64,000 nucleotides of DNA, from the NCBI GenBank assembly GCA_951394405.1, contig OX596342.1, forward strand, positions 372,001 to 436,000, in the 5' to 3' direction. This document shows, one piece after another, positions 1-12,344 of the stretch. The notes beneath the pieces were generated by a model, which was given only the letters and a program-made list of their open reading frames with translations, ran no database searches and was not told the origin of the DNA. Both the position numbers and the translations under genes were made by a program. This DNA is from Coprinellus micaceus. Its lineage: Eukaryota > Basidiomycota > Agaricomycetes > Agaricales > Psathyrellaceae. The first letter of the stretch is position 1. Each line of letters starts with the position of its first letter.

Positions 1-2098
1 TGGTCAGGACTACCTCGAAGCTGTGACCCGTGGTGATATCGGCCCTGACGACACCACTCTCCTATTCTCGATGGATGGAGCCCAGCTGTATCAAGACAAG
101 AAGTCCGACTGTTGGATTTACGTGTGGGTCATCCTCGACATGGCACCAGACCACCGCTACAAGAAGAGGCACGTTATTCCCGGGGGTGTTATTCCTGGGC
201 CGAACAAGCCTCAACATATGGAGTCGTTTCTGTTTCCCGGCTTCCACCATCTCGCCGCTCTTCAGAAGGAAGGCCTTGCCATATACAATGGCGTGACCCA
301 GTCCCTTTCGAGCACCAACCTCTTCCTGCTTCTTGGTACTGCTGATGGTCCAGGCGGCGTTTACTTCACGGGATTGGTTGGGCATCACGGGTACCACTTC
401 TGTCGCCTCTACTGTGGTATCACGGGGAGACACAAACCAGCGGGGTCTCATTTTTATGGTGCCCTTCTCAAACCCAACAACTACGACGAGCCCAGATGCA
501 ACCACCCTGACATCGAGGCTGCAAGCATTGGTGGTCCGGATGCAGCGAGGTACCAAGAAAACCTCATCACTCTCCTAAACTCAACCAGCAAGACCAACTA
601 TGCAGACCGCCGTAAAACTACTGGACTATCATCAACCTCCATATTCAGTGGCCTCCCTTCCAACCGACGTCTCCCTCTTCCCCATGGATTTGTAGGGGAT
701 AGCATGCACGTTCCGACACTCAACCTTGGCGACCTCTTCCTCCCACTTTGGAGAGGGATGTTCACATGCGACTCTGATGAAGGTGATAATACATCGACTT
801 GGACATGGGCTGTCCTCAAGGGTACCGTCTGGACGCAGCATGGGGGAGCAGTTGGAGCCTGCCGGTCATATCTTCCGGGCTCATTTGACCGACCACCCCG
901 AGACTTGGCCAAGAAAATCAAGAGTGGCTACAAGGCCAAGGAGTGGCAGCACTACTTCTATGGCCTTGCTGTTGCACTTCTATACCAGATTCTCCCCACC
1001 GAATACTGGAAGAACTTCTGCAAGCTCGTTTACGCCGTTCGCCTTCTTCACCAACGTAACATATCACGCGCCCATCTCCTTGACGCCCATCGATATATGT
1101 CCGAGTTTCATGAAGAATTCGAGCGCCTCTATGTTCAACGGAACGTCTCCCGCCTTCATTTCATGCGCCCCTGTCTCCATTTTCTTCTGCATATGGCTCT
1201 GGAGACTGTGCGTGTGGGGCCTGTGCCCTTGTCCTCAACATGGATAATCGAGCGCATGATCGGCATCTTGGGAGGGCAGATTCGACAGCCGTCAAATCCC
1301 TACCATAACCTCTCGCAACGTGGGTTGCAGCAGTGTCAAGTCAACGCGCTTCTTGCTGCGTACCCCAGCCTTTCACGGGACAAGACATCGACCCCCAAAC
1401 TTGTCGAAACACTTGGCGACGAATATTCCTTTTTATCAGCACGGGAAAGGACACCTCGGGTCCATCTGGGACCAGGCGGCGAGGCCATCCGCAAGTACTT
1501 TGTTGACGAGGAGGCATGTATTGGAAATTCTCCCCCACCCAACTGGAATGGACCACGTATTCGCCGGTGGGCTCGCTTGCAGCTTCCAAACGGCCAAATC
1601 GCTCGGTGTGCCTGGAAGGAGTGTGCCAAGTCTGTTGAGAATGTGCGACGGGCACGCTGCGTGAAGGTACGTTTAATCAACACTTAATTCTACTAGTCCA
1701 TGTTTGCTGACGCAGGTTGCTTCTAGCTCCGGATAAACAATGGTATCCGATTTGGGGAGGTCAGATTCTTCTTCTACGGTCAATTTGGTGACGAGACCGA
1801 GAAGCGCCCACTTGCATTGGTATCACTATACTCGCAGATTGATAGTGCCCTTTTCGAGGAGTCCTGTTGGACCTTGCCATCAGTGACAGACCTTGGGGAT
1901 GCTGGTCTCTGTGTTGTTGATGCCAAGTGCATTCTATCGGTTGTCGCTGCCATACCATGGTCTGTCCGACCTGACATGGCACAGCACACTGACCGTCTGT
2001 TCATCTACGAGCGATTGGGGATGGAGATTTCCCTCTGGTCAGACGGGCTCAACACCGATGAGGATGATGCAGACTTTGTTGGGGAAGATGAAGATTAA
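1..2098 (+). CDS. Tnp2/CACTA-type transposase, 5' partial
   Basis: The reading frame is open to the left edge, so the start lies outside. Exon 1 runs to 1666, a 60-nt phase-0 intron spans 1667-1726, and exon 2 runs 1727-2098. The spliced join restores a continuous segment (GIRFGEVRFFFYGQ) before an acidic C-terminus. The early part has LFSMDGAQLYQDKKSDCW followed by a long block around HVIPGGVIPGPNKP, which I recognise as the layout of Tnp2-family transposase proteins common in mushroom genomes. The role would be DNA cut-and-paste transposition. No stop or frameshift is visible, so this copy may be recent. The family call rests on memory of the domain pattern; terminal repeats were not found, so the element class is less sure than the transposon nature. 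Confidence 0.75.
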
Positions 2099-2114
2099 AC
2101 AAGGATTAGCAGCA

Positions 2115-2758
2115 CTACGACTCGGGTACAAGTTTGTCCACAATAATATCAAGTAGCTTGACCGCATATTTAAGATGTTCGACGGCAGCTGCAGACTTCT
2201 GGGCTCTCTTCTCCTGACAAACCCACTTCTCCCTCTCTGCCATGAAGCCTATCATATCCGAAGCCTTGGCAACGTACGTGAGAGTAGACTGTGCAGCAAT
2301 TTGGGAGCAGCGAAGGCGTAGGCTATCTCGGCGTGCGGTATCGCGCAGGACTTTCGCCTTTTCATGAAGGTCCTTATTTTCTTCCATGGCGTTGTTGTAG
2401 CAGTGTAAAACGAGATCGTATCGTTGCTCTGAGTGAATAAGAGGATCACTGAGTTGGGAGGAGGTATAAACATCTCGATCGACGTACGAAGAGTAAGCTG
2501 ACGCCTCGGGCGCTTACGAAGAGCTTTAATCTCTTCCCATTCACTCGTCTCGCTCTCCGAAATGACAAGTCCACTGCTCTCGTCAATACCCTCTCCAACC
2601 CCATCTCCCAAGGACATGAATACCACAGTATCGTGGACTTGATTTTCAGGGAGTCCCGATTCACCCCCAGGACTTGTGAGGCTGGTGTTGGACTCGTCGG
2701 AGGCGATCTGCATGGGCGAAGTTGCACTCTCGTCTTCCATGGAGGGTGGGCTTGACAT
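2115..2758 (-). CDS. Hypothetical protein, probable transposon passenger
   Basis: Two exons, 2758-2488 and 2428-2115, with a 59-nt intron (GTACGT donor, CAG acceptor) give about 194 residues. The splice turns an unlikely reading frame into a coherent helical one (QRYDLVLHCYNNAMEE). The N-terminal half is Ser/Glu/Asp rich and ends in a basic patch (LRKRPRRQ). The C-terminal half is charged and alpha-helical, perhaps a coiled coil. An upstream in-frame ATG at 2908 would overlap the promoter of the divergent gene, so 2758 is preferred. The stop lies 17 nt from the transposase stop, tail to tail. I do not recognise the family; its position between transposase and the next gene suggests it belongs to the mobile element. 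Confidence 0.55.
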
Positions 2759-2979
2759 TATGGTGGGAGGAAGGAAGGAACAGATGGGAATGGGGTGAAT
2801 GGGGCGCGACCACCAGATTTCGATCACACTCTCTGTTGAGATCGGTTCAGAATGAAACATAGCTGCAACGGGGAACAGTGTACATATGCTTGCCGTTGGG
2901 CTCAACAATTTTCATCCTGACCACCACCACAACCGTCTACCAACCGTCTACCCACCCCCATACCCCCATCGTGTGCGAC

Positions 2980-4966
2980 ATGTTGAGTGATCTGCAGTAC
3001 CAGCAGATATACGACATCTCGTCGTCCAACTCCTCCTCACCTATGCCACCTGGAAACATGTTCAGCCCCACAGCGAACATGTCGATTTCAGATTCCACCT
3101 ACACCTTCAATGGGGACGATATCAATATGGCCATGGTGACTCCCTCGGTTCCCCGCCAACAGGCACGAAACCCGCCTCCCATGTATCATCACTCTCGCCA
3201 CCGACCCACCGCCAACTCAACTCCATCCACATCTTCGCCAAGTCCGTTTTCAACTGGGATGGTCACCCCTGTGGGCATCCTCCAAACCGCATCCCATGTG
3301 CAGCTTGCTCAAGCTCCGAACATGGCGTACATGAACATGGTGAAGGAACGAGACTGCCTCCATTCAGAGATCACGGAGCTGAGGTACGTGTTAGTTCACT
3401 GTGGATAGATCTTTGAGGGCACTCACTACGTGGGGCAGGAGTGCATATGAGCTCCTTCTTGGGCGGGTTCAGGCAGGGACAGGTCTCATCGTATCCCCGG
3501 ACACCAACAACTGGGCACAGCTACGCCGAGAGGACTACCCTGCAATCCTGTATTGGACAGAGGCAGACTACAATAAAAAGCAAAGGAAGCGAGGTGAAGA
3601 AGGCTCAATGAAGAGCGAGTCAAAGGTGAACCGGGGCAAAAATGCGGATCTGGGCGCCAAACGGGAGAGCATGTCCTATGTCGAGTACGAGGATGGAGGG
3701 GGGGTGATAGAAGCGGATGCACGGCTTATTTGCAACTACATGCGTAAGATTTTTGCTGACATACAGAAGCACGGCGAGGCTGTTGGATCATGGGCAGACG
3801 TATCTTCGACGGCCACCAAGTACGTCTATCAAGAGATGTACCGTGTGTTCCCATATCTCCGACTCTGCAGAGGGCATTGGAAGCTCGAGAAGTTGGCAGG
3901 GGTCGTATATACAGGCTGGTATCGCCCATACCGCGACTTAGGGGATGGGAGCAGCAGTGTCAAGGTAGAAGTCAAGGTAGAGAAGGTTCCTGGTGAAGAG
4001 TCGTCAAAACGCAAACAGCCTCCCACATCAACGGATGCATCAAAACCGTCCAAACTGACCAAAACGGTGTGTTTTCATTTTAACTCCCTTCGTTGCCCAG
4101 TATTGATACGGACACAGGACCCCAAGAAGACGGACCCCGAGACGGGGAACTCTCCACCAGCAGAGGAGCCGACACCTGCATTGCATTTGACTCAGGAGTC
4201 TTCAAACCCTGCCACAACGTCAAGTTCACCAGCGAGTACCACTGGAAAACCGACGAGCCCTGTTCAAGAGCCTCTCCAAGCCGAGAAGCCCACTGTTGAA
4301 GAAGAGAAGAGCGATGCCTCTGCCCCACCTGTGGTCCCACGTCTGAACCTAGTGAACCCACTGTAAGTTGTTCACTTCCCTTTCCCAGGCAGAAGATTTT
4401 ACGACTACTTCATCAAAGGGCATCGTTCTCCAAGCCAAAGCCTGCCACACAGAGTGGTGAATCAGGTACGTTGTGAGGTCATGGCGTGTCTACCACTCCT
4501 CATACATTCTATAGGCACGTCAGACACGTCCCCGACCACCATGGGCTCGGATCCATCTGGAGCGCCACCTGGGTCCACTGCTGTGTCAAATGACACTCCC
4601 AAACCTCCTGCGCCGGCTGAGCCAGCTCCCAGTGGTGCCGCGACTGCCGTCCCTCCCAAGAAGAAATCGGCGTTGTTCAAGTTCAACAAAACGAGTTGTG
4701 CCACATGGTGTGTCTACCTTTGATGTCTTTGGGTGAACACACCGTCTAATTTGGCCTGTAGGAACTTGTTCGGCGCCGAATGGGCACCCAAGCAGTCTTC
4801 TCCTCCAACAAAGGATGACGTCGTTGAGGCATTTGAGAAGCTGTCCCCCGCCGAGAAAGAGGTATGTCCTTTCCATTTACCCAGGTATTGAAGCATACTG
4901 ATAAATTCCACCATCCAGGCTTGGGCGGAAATCCGCAAGGCTGCATTGAAAAAGAAGGCTACTTGA
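2980..4966 (+). CDS. Hypothetical multi-exon protein, probable transposon passenger
   Basis: Proposed exons are 2980-3383, 3439-4066, 4118-4362, 4419-4465, 4515-4707, 4762-4861 and 4919-4966. All junctions are GT..AG and in phase, giving about 554 residues. The second intron (51 nt) is open in frame and could be retained. The N-terminus is Ser/Pro/Met rich and low complexity. A compact region near residues 140-330 is rich in Trp, Tyr and charged residues (CRGHWKLEKLAGVVYTGWY), perhaps a DNA- or protein-binding fold. The C-terminal third is Pro/Thr/Ser rich and ends in a short helical, Lys-rich tail (LSPAEKEAWAEIRKAALKKK). It is divergent from the 2115-2758 gene with about 220 bp between starts. 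Function unknown; mobile-element cargo is inferred from location only. Confidence 0.6.
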
Positions 4967-5749
4967 GGTGCATGCAAGTGAACAATGCTGGCATCCAGCG
5001 CCATTCAGTGTTGCTTCCGCCTCCTGCCCTGGCCGTGTATAACCGTTTCTAGCTTCTGTCAACCGAGATATCCTGTCGACTAGCTACTGTGACGCCGTAA
5101 ATACGTTTATAATTCAATCAATATCAACTGTTTCTAAACGTCTCTAAACAACTGCGATTATCACCTCAACCGTTGTCTACCGGAGTGGTTCACTATGGGG
5201 GAATGGCCAATCTGCTCGGAAATGGGGACAACCGGCTACCTGAGAAATGCGGTCCCAAATCCGAGTTCAGGGCTGCTCGCGCTTGTTGTCACCGGTTCAT
5301 CAACTGGCGCTGCTCTCAAACGGTATAAACCGACCACAACAGTGCGCGTTCTCACTGGGCTTGAACCACGACCATGGGCACGGTATGCCCTTCTTTGTAC
5401 AACTTATATGCGCACAATGGAGGCTTGTGGACTAGCCTGAAACAGAGGTCGGTCTGATAACGAGTCAGAATGACTCACTTGCGGCTACAGTTCACTCCTT
5501 GCTTTGTGTTCACCATCTCGTCAAATGCCCTGACTCCCCATGCTCCAGAGAGTAACACGCAATTACTAACCAGCCCTGGTAGTACCCTAGATGTACCACC
5601 CAGCTCATAATTTCTTAAACAAGGGATCCTTGTGCACTTTGATCAGGCGCCACAGGGGTCCTCGATACGACCGGTTTGTATCTTGGGTTGAAGGCAGGCC
5701 TTTCCACCGTTCCCGAGTCCATATCACATTATCTTACTTTTTCCTAGGA
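4967..5749. other. Non-coding stretch after transposon module
   Basis: No supportable gene. This is where the right end of the transposon could lie, but no CACTA-like terminal inverted repeat could be fixed because the left end is outside the window. Confidence 0.5.
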
Positions 5750-6608
5750 AGATAAAGGAGTCGGACAGCAACTCATAGTCTTTTGGGACGTGGACGCTAT
5801 GCTAGCAATGCCAGCGGTGTGGCTTGCGTGGTACGCCTTTCAGGACATTTATCAGCCGCCGAAACCTACTAAATACGTCGATGCAAGGTCCATGATTTTG
5901 AACACAATCAGTACCATGTCATACGTCTGGCTAGTGGGGACGACAGCTCAAAGCAAGCAGCAGGAATACCATGGCTCAGACGCAGCGATATTAGTTCCTC
6001 GGGTCGCAATTTCGGTCATACTGGGCCTTGGGGCCAGGAGGAGATGGACGAGAAGTGGAGAGAACAAGTCCAGGTGGAGTGTGGATTAAAATGGAAGACC
6101 CGTATTCAAGCCCACCGTACCAGCTCACGTTCACCGGTCGACCGTCACACAGTAGGAGACGGGTGTTTTCACCTGACGAATGGTTTCCCGTACACTGCGA
6201 TGAGCCCCGCTTCGGTGGCACCTACGTATAGCACGGAAAACCAGCAAGGGATAGTGTCACCCCAAGGCTCGATCCGGCCCATGCAGGACGGTAATCGATG
6301 CGAATCCGGAGGCCACTCGTTGTATAAAAGCCCCAGCTCAAGCGATAAGTAGAGGTGACATCTTTGAATCCCCTCCAGTTCATTTGGAACAGCTCGCCGA
6401 CTCCCCGCCCGTCCAACTCGCATCTTCGAAGTCAATCTCGCCAACATCTTCGACGCGGACCTCATCCCTCAAGGCGTCGTCGCAACATAGCTGGATTGAT
6501 GAGGAGGACGATGGTGGTTTCTGTTTCACGGATTCTTCGCTTCCTTCCGGATCGGTTACCGCTGTAGACGATCTGGGCAGCAACATCGGAGGTCCGGGTC
6601 CAGTTTGA
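5750..6608 (+). pseudogene. Decayed copy of the 12345-13571 membrane-protein gene
   Basis: From an acceptor at about 5749 the frame reads QQLIVFWDVDAMLAMPAVWL, matching KQVFWVFWNVWVMLAMPAIW of the intact gene at 12345-13571. A fossil intron follows (GTACGC donor to GCAAG acceptor, about 5831-5888) at the same codon as in the intact gene, then SMILNTISTMSYVW and PRVAISVILGLG, both matching. The frame then breaks near 6030 and continues in another frame as DEKWREQV (compare DRAWQERV). A Ser/Thr-rich open segment at 6384-6608 may be the old C-terminal tail. The first exons are missing. The retained intron shows that the copy arose at DNA level, not through mRNA. Confidence 0.7.
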
Positions 6609-7590
6609 GGGGTCTTCCAGCGAATCCAACCTCTGCGACGACAACATGTCGTGGCCCTCTTTGAGCCTTCTGGATTATGATATCGAATGATTCTTCTTGG
6701 GTGAAGCGCCACGGGCTAATTTATGCGTTTCATCGTCTGCCAAGGGCCTCTTGGGCTATGACGTCACTGGGCGCTTATCCAGCCAATGTGTTCTCCTCGT
6801 CATACCTTCCACCACCTTTGTTCATTAGAAATGAAATTCCTCCCTCGAATTTGCGTACCGTCTACTACTAAATAAAGAGTATAACTAGATAGGTATAAAA
6901 ACACAATAGAAAAGTGAAAAGCAAGAAAAAGCGTCCTGCAGATGTCCGACACAGAGTCAAGGTAATAAACAACACAAGTATAAGTGAACGTCGAAAGGGA
7001 AAAGGGCGCTCGACGCCAAAAAAAGTGGACTGGGCGAAAGAAAAGCGAAGGTTCGCGGCATCGAGCGAAGAAAAACAAGAAGGGAAATAAGGAAAGGAAA
7101 GGATTCGCGGCTTGCAATGTGGGGGGAGGACAATATGGAGTACAACAAGCTCTAAAACGAGGCTTGTAGCTGTTCGCTGTGAGTATAGTAAAGTATGGAT
7201 AGTACTGTATGCCATGTTAGTCGATGGGGGAAAGCACGAACGGGTTCAAACGAGAAAAAGAGCGACTGAGGGTGAATGCGATGTTGGTGTGTATGAGTGC
7301 AGTGTGTGCGTGCGGGTCATGCCCCGCCAGGCGGTCGATCGAACGGTTCAAATGATATGGTGTATGCTTGCGAGCGATTCGAGTTGGAGGATGAATGCGA
7401 AGTGCAAAATGGGGCTTGGAGCTCGAAGAAGTCCAATGAGGAGAAGGATAGGTTGGCGAGATATCCATGGCATGGTATAAGACTTGGGAGGGTATGTGGT
7501 ATGCGTCGACCGATGGATCCAAATGCGGGGAGGGGTACGTCTAGGCGGGTCGTGAGAGATGCAGAAAGAATTTCCGGAGCTGAGGGCGGG
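6609..7590. other. Gene-free stretch
   Basis: No supportable gene; an A-rich tract lies around 6870-7090. The right part is probably the 3' UTR of the Kre6/Skn1 gene on the minus strand. Open frames of 60-160 codons here overlap each other in several frames and look random. Confidence 0.5.
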
Positions 7591-10417
7591 CTAACACCCG
7601 CCTTCCCAAAGCTCGTTCCTAGGCATTGGCCACGTCCAGGTCGTCATGTTCACATCTATACGCAAGAGGGATCAGCTACCGCTAGTTGCGGCGAGGCTGA
7701 AATAAATACTGACCGGTATATGCCTGCAAGTGGTCGTCGATATATTTTTTCGTGGGGTAGTCCTTGGGATCACATCCAACGTTGATCTCGCCTTTCCGTT
7801 GGTACACCCGGACGTAGTCGACCAACATTTCGCCAGGGAACTGCATCGTTGATAGGTCAATCGTTTGCCAATTTGCTATAGAGACAGGTATGTAGGGATT
7901 AGCAACGTTCAACCAACAATCAGGAAGCGAGAAGGCTTACGCGACATTCCCAAGTTCAAAATAATCGCCATTGGCTCCTCAGGGATCAGCCGGTTTCCAA
8001 CATCCACCAGGGGGTCTGCAGCGACGGAGCCCGCACCGACCCGATGTGTTGGGCTATCGTTGACCTGCCACATAACGTACCCCTCATCACGACTCTTTGG
8101 ATGTCCATGGTACTCAAAGCCTGCAACCACACTTTCAGCCTCTATCGAGCGAAATACTGTAGTAATGATGAGCACTCACCAAAAGTCGTGAACTTCGCGC
8201 CGCTGCCCTGGAACATGTCGCTAGGTACCCTCGTCACGCCACTAACGCTCTGCTGCACCGCACTTCCCAAGAACGCGTTGGCCCTTGTCCGTGCTGGATC
8301 AAAGTTCTTCCACTTCGTTTCAGAGTCGTTGTAATAACTGTAGTCGTGCGCGAACGGTGCGAACTGCGCTGATTGAGACACGGTGCCACCGACAGCGTTC
8401 TGCTTGTCCTTCGACGCTTCGAATATATCGATTTCAGGGGCGCCGCGACCAATATTGTGCGCAGGGCCGGGGTGGTCGGAGTCTGGACATGAGCACGCCC
8501 TGTAGAAACCCGTAAGAAACACGGCGAATTCGGCAGTGTGGATATCACGTACGAAGTCCTCTGCCCGGTCAACCAACTCAGTTCGTTATTGTACCTATCC
8601 CTCGACTTCTCCGAAAAGATGGCCCCAGCAGGTCCGGTTTTATCCCGGAGAGTCTGGTTGGGGAAAGTTCCGACATCGCAGCTATCATACCTGAGATCAT
8701 AGGGTCAGCTTCCAACAGAGATTTGGAGCATCAAGGCAAGAAGAACTCACGTATAAGGCCACATGCCATCCGTACTCGCTGGGTATCCTGGTCGCGCGAG
8801 GTTCCCCATCGTCCAGGCGCCTGGCCACTGAAGAGAAGGTCAGTACGTGACGTCACTTATAGAAGCACTCAAAAATGACGGCGACATATCATCACCCAAA
8901 ATCAGCGCAGGTATACCGGGATTCGTATCACGCTGCAGCGCAGAGAGCGAAGAAAGAGAACTCACATAACCGGCAGTGTTCTCGTCAGGTCCTGGGAAGG
9001 TTACGCTGACTTCGATGTATCCACTGGTGAAGCAAAACTTGTTCCACGTCTGAACCATGCCGGACCGATACTCCAAATTGTGGTTTTCACCAACGGTAAA
9101 TGGAGCCGTCGAACCTGCGCAGTAATCAGCATCACGACCCCTCCCAGTGGTGCAAAATGCAGGCCATACCTCGGGACAGGCCAGATTGCGTCGTGGCGAC
9201 CGAGTCGATAGTAATTACAAGAGCACCATCCTTGGTAATGACCTGCGCTGGGTCGTACCACTCAACGTCGCCAGTAGCTCCATACCAGAGGTCGACTGCT
9301 TCCCAGAACGGATCATCGCCTTCCAGACGAGGAAATGTAAGCTTGAGCTAGATACGAGTGCTATCCGCGTACCTGGGTAGAATGTACGTCCTTCGACGTT
9401 GAATTCGTCGGAGAATACAAGCTCATAGTCCTGCCCATCGAAGCCTGTCCGCGACCGTGCGGCTTGTGGTGTATCCGGATCGATAAGTTGGGGCATTCCG
9501 AACAGTACAGGCGCCTGGCCTGGAGAACGACGTCAGTGCACTAATTCAGAGGACAGGGGGAACGACGCACCGGTCGCGTTTATGCGAATATTGCCATCGA
9601 TGAGCCTGTTGCGCGCCGCGTCCTTGTAGTACGTGAATACGGGATACGCGACGAAGAGGGCGAGAAGGGCGAGGATGAGGAAAATGAGAACGGATATGTT
9701 GACAACTCCTCTCCACGGAAAGTGGCCTTTATCCCCTCGGAAGCCACCCTTCTCCTTCGGATCGTGCAGGTAATCTTCTTCGTCCGGCGGCCCTCCATCG
9801 TCTAACTCTGGCTCATACTCATATGGCACAAGCCCCCTCAGGTGGGTCCCCCCCGGGATGCCAGACGGGTACTTTGAATCGGCGACCGAGTTGATGGAAT
9901 CTCCCGACGACGAAATAACCGAATCTCGCGCCCCCGCTGCATACGGTGTTTTTGGGGGAAGGAGGAGCGTATCCCTTGCCGTCGCGGGGTCGTCTGCAAG
10001 CCGGTAGAGGATCATGGAACCCCGAGAGCCCTCTCCCATAGGCATTGCGTTGATCCTCAGAGGGGCGTCTTGCCGAGAGTTGACGAATGGGTGTCCACTG
10101 CTACTCCTGGATGCTGGTCTTGATGACGAGGCCGTGCTGCTGGGGAGGCCAGGGCGAGGGTAGCTGGTGGAAATGGGTGATGCGGGGTTGAGGGGCGAGC
10201 TCCTTATCGTCCGCTGGCCAAACTCGCCGTTCACGGGGGACGGAGGGGCCTGTATAAGACGCGAATCCTCTGACAGGTGGGGTGTCGAGGGAGTTCCACG
10301 GCTGTTGGTGGATTCAGAGCGGGTGTGACGCGGATAGTCGACATATTGGCTGTCCCGGCTTTCTGTAGAGCTGGCGGAGGAGAAGGGATTGTGGTGGGAG
10401 GATGATGAACTGGCCAT
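7591..10417 (-). CDS. SKN1: Kre6/Skn1-family beta-glucan synthesis protein (GH16-like)
   Basis: Ten exons: 10417-9571, 9519-9373, 9319-9170, 9114-8966, 8827-8751, 8690-8553, 8499-8180, 8141-7941, 7875-7714 and 7655-7591. All are in phase, giving 751 residues. Layout: Ser/Pro-rich cytosolic tail (1-235), one membrane helix at about 239-261, then a lumenal glucanase-like domain. Family hallmarks are visible: [51 protein letters not shown], the GH16 acidic core PEIDIFEA, and NLGMSPNWQ followed by [12 protein letters not shown]. The family is a type II membrane protein of the secretory pathway needed for cell-wall beta-1,6-glucan. The 137-nt intron 8828-8965 is the longest. The ATG at 10417 is preferred over an upstream in-frame codon because upstream sequence is Arg/Pro-rich and UTR-like. 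Confidence 0.93.
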
Positions 10418-11469
10418 TACTGTGAGGCGAAAGGAGTGAGGAGGACGTCGAACACGACGTGGGGGACGAGGACACAGGCGACGCCGACGACGAACACAAC
10501 GATGAGCAGGAGAGCGAGGGAAAAAAGGCTCGAAATGTCGTCGCAACTGCTCGCCACGCTTATGTAACCACCATTCGGCCCTTCATTCCCCGCGCTGATT
10601 CAAATCTTGCGCGCTTGAAATTTGGGTTGAATCGTATGTAACCCAGTTCAATAAAAATCTGATCTGCGCGCTCGCCATCTGTCTCCGCAGGATACTCTGT
10701 CCCAGGAGGCGTAAAGAGAGAAATCCGGGCTGCCCCCTCGATAACAAGCATGGCGATTGGATCACTCGGGGATGATGGGGCTGGCGGGGGTGTCCTCGGC
10801 GATCCGAAGGGAGGGCGGGGAGAGATAGAGGACGACGGGGGAGGGGCAGGCGATGAGATGGTGGGGAAGAAAGAAGCGGGGGGTGCATTTTCCTGAGGGT
10901 CCAGGCTATATAGGCGCGCAGCGACTGGAAGCCAAAGCAATACAAACATCGCGCTATCCCGTGACCCACCCTTCGATTCAAACCCCGATCGTCCCTGCCA
11001 GCGCTTCGTCCTCATTAGTGTCGTCTTTAGATGCAGTACTGTATCTGGGTCCTCTCCCACCCTCCATGAGCCCCTCGTCGTACGTCGATATACATCAAGC
11101 AAGAAATTGGACAGGCAACACCGGGTAACCCACTCACGTACGAACGGTAACCAGAGTTAACCGGCGGGCTCTAAGGATGGCATACCGCGACATTAACACT
11201 CATTCTACCGCCGTACCTGCAAATCCTCGCTAGGTATGGCTAGGCGCGAGCATGAAATGACATTGTGTGTCCGGTGTAAGCGAGTACCAGCGACTGCCCC
11301 TGTCCAACATGCTCTGTTCCGCCATTGCACCCGACCGACTCGCGCCACAACCGCGACAAAACGATGAACCGAGCTAGAATCCGAGTCGGGGAGGGGATCG
11401 ATAAGATCGTCGCTTCTTATCTCCTTCCCAGAGACCATCCCTTGTTCCACGAACCTCCCCTCTTTTACT
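10418..11469. promoter_or_regulatory. Divergent intergenic region, Kre6/Skn1 and small-protein gene
   Basis: About 1.05 kb between two outward-facing starts (10417 minus, 11470 plus), so it must hold both promoters. Pyrimidine-rich and G-rich tracts sit near 10780-10880. A 180-codon minus-strand frame (11102-10560) is Pro/Ser-rich, unlike known proteins, and is not called. Confidence 0.5.
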
Positions 11470-11961
11470 ATGGATTTCCTCAAGAAGGCCGCTGAAAGCG
11501 CTATCGAGAACGCATCTCAGAATAACAGCTCGAACAACGATGAGAAGAACGGGACCAACAACTCCGGTATCAGCACCGGAAACAACGTCGTAGATGGGCT
11601 TCTTGGGAAGGTCACTGACGCTGTTGGTGTGAGCGGACAGAAGGCTGAGCAGAAGGAGGGTAAGTCACGAAAGGATTTGATTCTTTTTCTAGGGAAACTG
11701 ACCTACTCTTGTAGATTTCCTTGACAAGGGTAAAATTACCCCCTGAATTGTGGTTTACTCGATCTGACTGGAACCTCAGCTGTCGACCTTGTTCAAGAGC
11801 GCGTCTTCAAGCAGGGCTCTCAGGACAACGAGTCCGCTGCCGAGCAGGCCAAAGACAGTGTCATCGCCGACACCATTCGCAGCGGCTACAAGACCGTCAG
11901 TGGCAAGGAGTTCCCCGACGTCGGCTCCGCCAGTACCGTTTTCTCTTCATTCGCCAAGTAA
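11470..11961 (+). CDS. Small hydrophilic stress-type protein with a 15-nt micro-exon
   Basis: Exons 11470-11659, 11715-11729 (15 nt) and 11780-11961 give 128 residues. Without the micro-exon the frame fails; with it the protein reads EDFLDKAVDLVQERVFKQG and then DNESAAEQAKD. That is the signature of a widespread small fungal protein often labelled DNA-damage or stress responsive; the label is from memory and is not a proven role. The N-terminal third is Asn/Ser/Gly rich and likely disordered. There is no signal peptide or membrane helix. All introns are phase 1. Probably cytosolic; function unknown. Confidence 0.75.
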
Positions 11962-12344
11962 TTGTACTGCGAACCGAAGTATGGAGGGTGAGGGAGTTGG
12001 GTGGAGTTCGATAGCCTTGCACTGAGGTGCTACGCTAACTCCAAGGCGTTTGTATCCCCAATCACACATAGCACGCAGTTCCCACCTCAACGAAGAAACA
12101 GAGATGGATTTGTTGAACATCGGATCTCTGAGCTATGTTTACCGACCGCCGACGTCTGCGGGGGCGCCAACTCTGCATTCGAAACACTGTTCACCTCCTG
12201 AGCTTTTGAATTGGGGGAGCATGCACCGGAAGGGAGCAACCGATCGAGAGCACCCACTCACTTGCACACCATCAACGTCGTCAAGGAAAGGGAGATGTTG
12301 AGGCTGACCGAGGAGAGTATATATTATTGGGGAATTAAGTCGTC
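11962..12344. other. Convergent 3' flanks
   Basis: Lies between two convergent stop codons; no gene seen. Presumed 3' UTRs and terminators. Confidence 0.5.

Noticed and set aside
7112..7785. Overlapping plus-strand frames of 122 and 162 codons
   Set aside because: Lie in the 3' flank and last exons of the Kre6/Skn1 gene on the other strand and lack protein-like features.
10560..11102. 180-codon minus-strand frame upstream of the Kre6/Skn1 gene
   Set aside because: Pro/Ser-rich, no family features, and lies in the divergent promoter region; likely chance.
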